Assembly: GCF_032452875.1 (NCBI RefSeq)
Contig: NW_026893681.1
Coordinates: 248,001-312,000 of the forward strand
DNA from: Bos javanicus
Taxonomy: Eukaryota; Chordata; Mammalia; Artiodactyla; Bovidae
Direction: 5' to 3'
DNA: 64,000 bases
Position numbers and translations under genes: made by a program. The first letter of the stretch is position 1; the number at the start of each line of letters is the position of its first letter. The notes below the pieces were generated by a model that saw only the letters and a list, made by a program, of their open reading frames with translations, searched no databases and had not been told where the DNA came from. Positions 55,806 to 64,000 of the stretch are shown in pieces.

Positions 55806-55987
55806 CAATGATAACCTGGCTATCATACACTGATCACGTGACTGATCAAGCACTCTTCACTGGCCTGATCATGCACTGATCCCGTGGCTGATCATGCAAT
55901 GATAACCTGGCTATCATACACTGATCACGTGACTGATCATGCACTCTTCACTGGCCTGATCATGCACTGATCCCGTGGCTGATCATG
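55806..55987 (+). repeat. 91-bp tandem duplication in U13
   Basis: Partner of the U9 duplication, with CAATGATAAC at 55806 and 55897. The second copy reads ATAACCTGGCTATC, where U9 has ATAACGTGGCTGATC. Confidence 0.85.
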
Positions 55988-56469
55988 CAATGATCAGGAA
56001 GCTGATCATACACTGATCACGTGACTCTGCCTGCTGTGTGGCTGATCATGCACTGATCACGTGGCTGATCATACACTGATCACGTCGATGATCATGCACT
56101 GATCACGGTGCGGATCATGAACTGATCACGTGGCTGATCATACACTGATCACGTAGCTACCATGCACTGGTCACGTGACTGATCATGCACTGATCAGGTA
56201 ATTGATCATGCACTGATCACGTGACTGATCTTGCACAGATCACGTGACTGATCATGCACAGATCACGTGACTGATCATGCACTGATCACGTGGCTATCAT
56301 GCACTGCTCACGTGGCTGATCATGCAATGATCACGCAGCTACCATGTACTGGTCATGACTGATCATGCACTGATCACATAATTGATCATGCACTGATCAC
56401 CTGGCTTATCATGCATTGATTATGTGACTGATCATGTGCTGATCATGTTTGGTGTCACACACTGATCAT

Positions 56470-56709
56470 GTGCCTCTGGAGGCAATGAACATAGAGCTGA
56501 GTAGGCAGGAATCTGTCAGCAGGCTATAATCATGGAACTCAGCTCTGAGAAATCATGCTGCTCATCTGGCAATAATCAAGTAGATGAGCAGGCAGGAATT
56601 ACGCAGCACAGGTGGCAATTGTCAAGGAGATGACAGGCAGGAATCGTGCAGCTCAGCTGGAAATGGTCAAGCAGATGAGCAGACAGTAATCACGCAGCTC
56701 AGCAGGCCC
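56470..56709 (+). repeat. Diverged type B island, copy c
   Basis: Positional partner of copy a (shift 18,374 bp), matching it closely, including GGAAATGGTCAAG. It ends GCTCAGCAGGCCC, where copy a has GCTCATCAGGCCC. Confidence 0.85.
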
Positions 56710-57543
56710 TGATCACGTGGCTGAACATGCACTGTTCACGTGGCTGATCACACACCTGTCACGTGACATATCATGCACTGATCACGTGGCACTCATGCAC
56801 TGATCACGTGGCTGATCATACTCTGCTCACGTGGCTCGTCATGGAATGATCACATAGCTACCATATACTGGTCACGTAACTGATCATGCACTGATCACGT
56901 GGATATCATGCACTGATCACGTGGCTGAACATGCACTGTTCACGTGGCTGATCACACACCTGTCACGTGACTGATCATGCACTGATCACGTGGCACGCAT
57001 GCACTGATCACGTGGCTGATCATACTCTGCTCACGTAACTGATCATGCACATCACGTGGCTATCATGCACTTCTCACCTGGCTGGTCATGCAATGTTCAC
57101 GTAGCTACCATATACTGGTCACGTGTCTGGTCATGCTCAGATCTCGTAAATGATCATGAACTGTTCAGTTGACTGATCATGTACTGATCACGTGACTTAT
57201 CATGCACTGATCACGTGGCTATCATGCACTGCTCACGTGGCTGATCATGCAATGATCACGTAGCAACCATGTACTGGTCACATGACTGATCATGCACTGA
57301 TCACGTAATTAATCCTGCACTGATCACATGACTCATCATGCACTGATCACGTGGCTGATCATGCACTCATCACGTGGCCATCATGCACTGCTCACGTGGC
57401 TGATCATGCAATGATCACGCAGCTACCATGTACTGGTCACATGACTGATCATGCACTGATCACATAATTGATCATGCACTGATCACCTGGCTTATCATGC
57501 ATTGATCATGTGCTGATCATGTTTGGTGTCACACACTGATCAT

Positions 57544-57783
57544 GTGCCTCTGGAGGCAATGAACATAGAGCTGAGTAGGCAGGAATCAGTCAGCATGCTA
57601 TAATCATGGAACTCAACTCTGAGAAATCATGCTGCTCAGCTGGCAATAATCAAATAGATGAGCAGGCATGAATTACGCAGCACAGGTGGCAATTGTCAAG
57701 AAGATGACAGGCAGGAATCGTGCAGCTCAGCTGGAAATTGTCAAGCAGATGAGCAGACAGTAATCACGCAGCTCAGCAGGCCC
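57544..57783 (+). repeat. Diverged type B island, copy d
   Basis: Positional partner of copy b (shift 18,370 bp), with the same CAGTCAGCATGC and CAACTCTGAG variants. It confirms that the a/b pair predates the large duplication. Confidence 0.85.
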
Positions 57784-58106
57784 TGATCATGTGACTGAGA
57801 ATGCACTGTTCACATGGCTGATCACACACCTATCACGTGACTGATCATGCACTGATCATGGGACTGATCATGCACTGATCACGTAGCTATCTTGTACTGA
57901 TCACTTGGCTGATCATACACTCATCAGGGGACTGATCGTGCACTGATCATGGCGCTATAATGCATTGACTACATGACTCCACATGCACTGATCACGTGGA
58001 TGATCATGCACTGATCACGTGACTGACCATGCACTGATCACGTGACTGATAATGCACTGATCACGTGGCTGATCATGCACTGATCACGTGGCTATCATGC
58101 ACTGCT

Positions 58107-58370
58107 CACGTCGCTGATCTGGCAAAGATCACGTAGCTACCATGTACTGGTCACGTGACTGATCATGCACTGATCACGTAATTGATCATGCACTGATCAT
58201 GTGGCTGATCATGCACTGATCACGTGGCTGATCATACACTGATCACGTGACTGATCATGCACTGATCACGTGGCTGATCATGCACTGATCACGTGGCTAT
58301 CATGCACTACTCACGTCGCTGATCTGGCAAAGATCACGTAGCTACAATGTACTGGTCACGTGACTGATCA
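58107..58370 (+). repeat. 205-bp duplication, CACGTCGCTGATCTGG block (U13)
   Basis: Positional partner of the duplication at 39737, with markers at 58107 and 58312 and the same CTACAATG change in the second copy. It was therefore inherited within the larger block. Confidence 0.75.
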
Positions 58371-58957
58371 TGCACTGATCATGTGGCTGATCATGCACTG
58401 ACCAGGTGGCTGATCCTACAATGATCACGTGACTGATCATGCACTGATCACCCGGCTGACCATGCACTGATCACGAAGCTGATCATACACTGATCACGTG
58501 ACTGTGCATGCACTGATAACGTGGGTGATCATGCACTGATCACGTGTTTGATCATGCACTGATCACGTGGCTGATCATACACTGTTCATGTGCCTGATCA
58601 TGCACTAAATATGTTGCGGATCATGCACTGATCACGTAGCTGATCATACACTGATCACCTGGCTGATCATACTCTGATCACCTGGCTGATCAGACACTGA
58701 TCACGTGGCTGATCATACTCTGAACACGAAGCTGATCATACACTGATCACGTGACTGCATGCACTGATCAATTGACTGCCCATGCAGTGATCACATGGAT
58801 GATCATACACTGATCATGTAACTGATCATGCACTAAAAAAATGGCTGATCAAGCCCTGATCACATGACTGATCATGCACTGTTCACGAAGCTGATCATAC
58901 AATGATCACGTGACTGTGCATGCACTGATCACTTGGCTGATCATGCACAGATCACAT

Positions 58958-59387
58958 GGCTATCATGCACTGATCACTTGATTGTGCATGCAATAATCAC
59001 GTGGATGATCATGCATTTATCACGTGGCTGATCATGCACTAATCACAAGGGTGATCATGAACTGATCACGTGACTTAGCATGCTGTGATCTCGTGTCTGA
59101 ATGGTGCTGATCAAGTGACTAATCAAGAACTGATCACGTGGCTATCATGCACTGATCACGTGGCTGATCATACACTGATCACGTGGCTATCATGCACTGA
59201 TCACTTGATTGTGCATGCAATGAATCACGTGGATGATCATGCATGTATCACCTGGCTGATCATGCACTAATCACAAGGGTGATCATGAACTGATCACGTG
59301 ACTTAGCATGCTGTGATCTCGGGTCTGAGTGGTGCTAATCATGTGACTAATCAAGAACTGATCACGTGGCTCTCATGCACAGATGAT
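58958..59387 (+). repeat. 228-bp tandem pair before island 14
   Basis: Landmarks at 59085 and 59313. A one-base insertion (GCAATGAATCACG near 59218 for GCAATAATCACG) makes the shift 228 and by chance opens a 61-codon frame from 59085 to 59270. This is a by-product of the insertion, not a gene. Confidence 0.83.
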
Positions 59388-62300
59388 GTGCCTCAGGAGG
59401 CAATAACCAAAGAGCTGAGCAGGCACGAATCACGCAATCAGCAGGCAATAATCATTGACCTCAGCTGTGATGAATCATGCTGCTCAGCTGGCAATCATCA
59501 AGCAGCTGAATAGGCAGGAATCAGACGGCTCAGCTGGCCATTGTCAAGCAGATGAGCAGGCAGGAATCACGCAGCTCAGCTGGCAATTGTCAAGCAGCGG
59601 AGCAGACAGGAAAAACGGAGCTCAGTAGGCCCTGATCACGTGACTGAGCACACACTGATCACGTGACTGATAATGAACTGATCACGAGGCTATAATGCAC
59701 TGATCACCTGACTGCGCATGCACTGATCATGTGGATGATCATACACTGATCACGTGGCTGATCACGCAATGATCACGTGACTGATCATGCACTGATCACG
59801 TGGCTATCATGCACTGCTCACATGACTGAGCATGCACTGATCACCTAGCTATCATGCATTGATCACTTGGCTATCATGCACTAATCACGTGGCTGATCAT
59901 GCACTGATCACGAAGCTGATCATACACTGATCACGGGACTGTGCAGGCACTGATCACGTGGCTGATCATGCACTGATCACGTGGCTGATCATGCAATGAT
60001 AACCTGGCTATCATACACTGATCACGTGACTGATCATGCACTCTTCACTGGCCTGATCATGCACTGATCCCGTGGCTGATCATGCAATGATCAGGAAGCT
60101 GATCATACACTGATCACGTGACTCTGCCTGCTGTGTGGCTGATCATGCACTGATCACGTGGCTGATCATACACTGATCACGTCGCTGATCATGCACTGAT
60201 CACGGTGCGGATCATGAACTGATCACGTGGCTGATCATACACTGATCACGTGGCTGTTCATGCACTGATCACGTGGCTGACCATACACTTATCAAATTAC
60301 TGATAATGCACTGATCACGTGGCTGATAATGCACTGATCACGTGGCTGATCATGCACTGATCCCCTGGCTGATCATACACTGATCACATGGCTGATCATG
60401 CACTGATCACGTGTCTGATCATCCACTGATTTGAAGCTGATCATAGACTGATCACGTGATTCATGCACTGATCCCGGGGCTGATCATGCACATATCAAGT
60501 GGCTGATCAAGCACTGATCACGTGACTGATAATTCACTGATCACGTGACTGATCATGCACTGATCACGTGACTGATCATGCACTGATCCCCTGGCTGATC
60601 ATGCACTAATCACGTAGCTGATCATATACTGATCACGTGACTGTGCATGCACTGATAACTTGGCTGATCATGCCCTGATCACGAGGCTGATCATGCACTG
60701 ATCACATGGCTGATCATACACTGATCACGTGCCTGATCATGCACTAATCACGTGGCGGAACATGCACTATTCACATGACTGCTCATACACTGATCACGTG
60801 GCTGACCATACTCTGATCACGTGGCTGATCATACACTGATCACGCGGCTGATCATGCACTGATCACGTGTCTATCATGCACTAATCACGTGAATGGGCAT
60901 GAACTGATCACTTACCTGTTCATGCAGTGATTCCGTGGCTATCATGCACTGATCACGTGGCTGATCATGCACTGATCACATGACTGATTAAGCACTGATC
61001 GCGTAGCTATAATGCACTGATCACATGACTGCGCATGCCATGATCATGTGACTGATCATGCACTGATCACGTGGCTATCATGCACTGATAACGTGGCTGA
61101 TCATGCAGTGATCACGTGACTGATTATGCACTGATCGCGAAGCTATCATGCACTGATCACATGACAGCTCATGCCATGATCCCGTGACTGATCATGCACT
61201 GATCACGTGGCTATCATGCACTGATCATATGGCTAATCATACATTGATCACCTAAATAATCATGCACTCATCCCGGGCGGTCTTGCACTGATCACGTGGC
61301 TGATCAGGCACTGATAACTTAGCTATCATGCACTGATCACATGACTGCACAAGAACTGTTCACGTGGATATCATACACTGGACACGTGACAGATCATGCA
61401 CTGATCACGTGACTGATCATGCACTGATCTGGTGGCTATCATGCATTGATCACGTGATTGGTCATACACAGATCACGTGACTGATCATGCACTGATCACG
61501 TGACTGCACATGCACTGATCATGTAAATGTAGGCAATGATCACATGGCTATCATGCACTGATCACGTGGCTGATCATGCACTGATCATGAGACTGAGCAT
61601 GCACTGATCACGTAGCTATCATGCATTGATCAATTGGCTATCATGCACTGATCACGTGGCTGATCATACACTGATCACGTGGCTGATCATGCACTAATCA
61701 CGTTGCTTATCATGCACTGATCAGGTGGCTATCATGCACTGATCACGTGGCTGATCATGCACTGCTCACATGGCTGATCGTACACTGATCACGTGGCTGA
61801 TCATGCACTAATCACGTTCCTTATCCTGCAATGATCAGGTTGCTATCATGCACTGATCACATGGCTGATCATACACTGATCAGGTGACTGCGCATGCACT
61901 GATCACATGACTGATCATGCACTGATCATGTGGCTGATCATGCACTGATAAGCTGGCTATCATACACTGATCAGGTGACTGATCATGCACTCTTCACGTG
62001 CCTGATCATGCACTGATCACGTGGCTGATCATGCACTGAATACAAAGCTGATCATACACTGATCACGTGACTGTGCATGCACTGATAACTTGGCTGGTAT
62101 GCACTAATCCCGTGGCTGATCATGCACTAATCACATTGCCGATCATGCACTGATCACGTGACTGATCATGCACTGATCTGGTGCCTATCAGGCATTGATC
62201 CCGTGGTTGATCATACACTGATCACATGACTGATCATGCACTGATCACCTGGCTATCATGCACTGATCACGTAGCTGATCATGCACTGATCAAGTGATTG

Positions 62301-63729
62301 AACATGCACTGAAGACGTGACTGATCCTGCACTAATCACATGGCTATCATGCACTGATCATGTGACTGCGCATCCACTGATCTCGAGGATGATCGTACAC
62401 TGATCACGTGGCTGATCAGGAACTGATTACATGACTGACCATACAGTGATCACGTGTCTGAATATTGCTGATCATGTTATTGATCATGTGCTGATCAGGT
62501 GTGTATCATGCACTGATCACCTGACTGCGCATGCACTGACCATGTAACTGTAGGCAATTATCACATGGCTATCATGCAGTGATCACGTGGATGATCATGC
62601 ACTGACCATGCACTGATCACGTAGCTATCATGCATTGATCACTTGGCTGTCATGCACTGATCACGTGGCTGATCATACACTGATCACGTGACTGCACATG
62701 CACTGATGACATGGCTGATCATACAGTGATCACGTGGCTGATCATGCACGGATCATGTGGTTGATCATGCACTAATCACGTTGCTGATCATGCACTGATC
62801 AGGTGGCTATCATGCACTGCTTACGAGGCTGATCATGCACTGATCACATGGCAATCATGCACTGATCACGTGTCTTATCATACACTGATCATTGACTGAT
62901 CATGCACTGATCACGTGCCTGATCATTCACTGATCACCTGGCTGATCATGCACTGATCACGAAGCTGATCATACACTGATCACGTGACTGCATGCACTGA
63001 TCATTTCGATGATCATGCATTGATCAAGGGGCTGATCATGCACTGACCACGTGGCTGATCCTACAATGATCACGTGACTGATCATGCACTGATCACGAGG
63101 CTGACCATGCACTGATCACGAAGCTGATCATACACTGATCACGTGACTGTGCATGCACTGATAACATGGGTGATCATGCACTGATCACGTGTTTGATCAT
63201 GCACTGATCACGTGGCTGATCATACACTGATCATGTGCCTGATCATGCACTAAATATGTTGCGGATCATGCACTGATCACATAGCTGATCATACACTGAT
63301 CAACTGGCTGATCATACTCTGATCACCTGGCTGATCAGACACTGATCACGTGGCTGATCATACTCTGAACACGAAGCTGATCATACACTGATCACATGAC
63401 TGCATGCACTGATCAATTGACTGCCCATGCACTGATCACGTGGATGATCATACGCTGATCATGTGACTGATCATGCACTAAAAAAATGGCTGATCAAGCC
63501 CTGATCACATGACTGATCATGCACTGTTCACGAAGCTGATCATACAATGATCACGTGACTGTGCATGCACTGATCACTTGGCTGATCATGCACAGATCAC
63601 ATGGCTATCATGCACTGATCACTTGATTGTGCATGCAATAATCACGTGGATGATCATGCATGTATCACCTGGCTGATCATGCACTAATCACAAGGGTGAT
63701 CATGAACTGATCACGTGACTTAGCATGCT
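59313..63729 (+). repeat. HOR unit U14 (4417 bp), mosaic of U10 and U11 types
   Basis: Positional paralogue of U10, but its markers alternate. U10-like: CACAGATGATG near 59379, CATGATCCCGTG near 61176, AACTGATTACATG near 62421. U11-like: GTGCAGGCACTG near 59941 and GAATGGGCATG near 60892. Private: CACATGACTGCTC near 60773, CATCCCGGGCGG (one G fewer) near 61267 and CAACTGGCTG near 63300. The island has a G to T change at 59456. Confidence 0.87.
59388..59632 (+). repeat. Island, copy 14 (one substitution)
   Basis: Fourteenth occurrence, with the only island substitution I found: ATCATGGACC becomes ATCATTGACC (G to T at 59456). All five CAGCTG sites and the inverted-repeat start are kept. Confidence 0.9.
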
Positions 63730-64000
63730 GTGATCTCGGGTCTGAGTGGTGCTAATCATGTGACTAATTAAGAACTGATCACGTGGCTCTCATGCACTGA
63801 TGATGTGCCTCAGGAGGCAATAACCAAAGAGCTGAGCAGGCACGAATCACGCAATCAGCAGGCAATAATCATGGACCTCAGCTGTGATGAATCATGCTGC
63901 TCAGCTGGCAATCATCAAGCAGCTGAATAGGCAGGAATCAGACGGCTCAGCTGGCCATTGTCAAGCAGATGAGCAGGCAGGAATCACGCAGCTCAGCTGG
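63730..64000 (+). repeat. HOR unit U15, 5' end only
   Basis: Start of the next unit, cut by the window edge inside its island. It has the same CAA to TAA change (near 63767, in CTAATTAAGAAC) as U11 near 45398 and in no other copy, so it is the positional paralogue of U11, 18,369 bp downstream. Confidence 0.85.
63805..64000 (+). repeat. Island, copy 15 (cut by window end)
   Basis: First 196 bp of a fifteenth island. It is the partner of copy 11, as shown by the shared stop-creating change upstream near 63767. Confidence 0.88.

Larger units (their letters stand above)
56270..57810 (+). repeat. ~1.08-kb tandem subunit pair within type B (U13)
   Basis: Same arrangement as in U9, with island edges GTGCCTCTGG at 56470 and 57544 (1074 bp apart). 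The two subunits within one unit differ from each other more than each differs from its positional partner in U9, so the internal duplication is older than the 18.35-kb duplication. Confidence 0.75.
56155..58405 (+). repeat. Type B satellite segment in U13
   Basis: Second copy of the type B segment, 18,374 bp after the first, with the same entry and exit sequences, two islands (56470-56709, 57544-57783) and the same small duplication near 58107 and 58312 (shift 205 bp). Differences from the U9 copy are scattered, for example CACATAATTGATC near 56375 for CACGTAATTGATC and one-monomer phase changes near 56900 and 57045. Several are CpG to TpG or CpA changes. Confidence 0.85.
55125..59312 (+). 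repeat. HOR unit U13 (4188 bp), paralogue of U9
   Basis: The second hybrid unit, with type B centre (about 56155-58405), two diverged islands and the same 91-bp tandem duplication (from 55806). Differences from U9 are few: for example CATGTGCC for CACGTGCC at the type B island edges (56467, 57541), ATAACCTGGC for ATAACGTGGC near 55902, and a one-base insertion near 59221 in the tail. It shows that the hybrid arose once and was then copied with the 18.35-kb block. Confidence 0.88.
1..64000. repeat. 23-bp satellite array filling the window
   Basis: The entire window is tandem repeat. The monomer is about 23 bp, made of two similar halves, CTGATCATGCA and CTGATCACGTGG, which share the first seven bases CTGATCA. 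This suggests an 11-12 bp ancestor that was doubled. Frequent variants are CTATCATGCA (a lost G gives a 22-mer and removes the GATC), CTGATCATACA, CTGATCACGTGA, and CACATG or CATGTG in place of CACGTG. TGATCA, CACGTG and GCATGC are all self-complementary, so both strands look alike. I see no unique sequence, no transposon ends, no telomere repeat and no gene. Higher-order organisation is given in the unit entries. I do not recognise it as a named satellite family. Confidence 0.97.
48473..64000 (+). repeat. 18.35-kb super-repeat, copy B (cut by window end)
   Basis: Second copy of the large block: U11 3' part, U12, U13, U14 and the beginning of U15. Differences from copy A are single-base changes plus a few monomer gains and losses (for example two monomers near 53455 kept here and lost in U8). 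By extrapolation this copy should run to about 66.84 kb, outside the window. Confidence 0.85.

Noticed and set aside
59085..59270. 61-codon frame in the tail of U13
   Set aside because: It is created by a one-base insertion near 59221 in the first copy of the 227-bp block, in pure satellite, with a GTG start and no equivalent in other units.
1..64000. CRISPR array
   Set aside because: The 23-bp repeats are head to tail with no unique spacers of constant length, and no cas-like coding sequence exists in the window.
1..64000. Known large satellites such as alpha satellite (about 171 bp), telomere repeats or simple GGAAT-type satellites
   Set aside because: Period and sequence do not fit. I find no TTAGGG runs and no 171-bp period.
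1..64000. The repeated structure as an assembly artefact
   Set aside because: Units carry many private variants and distinct indels, and the pairing of variants at 18.35 kb is consistent over four units, which copying errors in assembly would not give. The exact copy number and the join at 48473 still depend on read support that I cannot see.

Overview
The whole 64 kb window is one block of eukaryotic satellite DNA. I find no supportable gene, RNA gene, transposon or unique sequence. The basic unit is about 23 bp and is itself two related halves, CTGATCATGCA (11) and CTGATCACGTGG (12), so the palindrome TGATCA recurs every 11-12 bp and the E-box CACGTG about every 23 bp. Common variants are CTATCATGCA (one base shorter, giving a 22-mer), CACATG and CATGTG (the CpG of CACGTG lost as TpG or CpA). 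The host cannot be named from this. The CpG decay and the higher-order structure fit a vertebrate or plant satellite near a centromere, telomere or other heterochromatin, but that is inference.

The 23-mers are organised in a higher-order repeat (HOR) of about 4.4-4.6 kb. I set the unit boundary at an arbitrary landmark 75 bp before a distinctive 245-bp 'island' that occurs once per unit. Unit starts are 586, 5201, 9640, 14082, 18674, 23267, 27815, 32364, 36751, 40943, 45361, 50714, 55125, 59313 and 63730. The lengths are 4615, 4439, 4442, 4592, 4593, 4548, 4549, 4387, 4192, 4418, 5353, 4411, 4188 and 4417 bp, followed by a partial unit. The island has almost no CACGTG-type 23-mers. It is built of 46-bp repeats (2 x 23) with five CAGCTG E-boxes, and it is nearly invariant between copies.

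Region by region: 1-585 is the tail of a unit. 586-32363 holds seven HORs (U1-U7) that differ by gains and losses of 23-mer blocks. 32364-50713 holds U8, U9 (a hybrid whose centre is a diverged 'type B' satellite with two extra islands), U10 and the oversized U11. 50714-64000 repeats that series as U12, U13 (again type B), U14 and the start of U15. All of this fits one large duplication: the block starting at 30123 restarts at 48473, a shift of exactly 18,350 bp, with the junction inside U11. The window therefore shows nested periodicity: 11/12 bp, 23 bp, 46 bp (islands), about 4.5 kb and 18.35 kb.

No genes work together here. TGATCA carries TGA on both strands and 23 is not a multiple of 3, so the array closes all six reading frames. 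The only open stretches are the islands, whose 66-codon frames begin with GTG and are broken in two copies. The points most worth following are the dense arrays of bHLH-type E-boxes, the change of E-box class between array and island, the unusual constancy of the island, and the clear record of unequal exchange and conversion.
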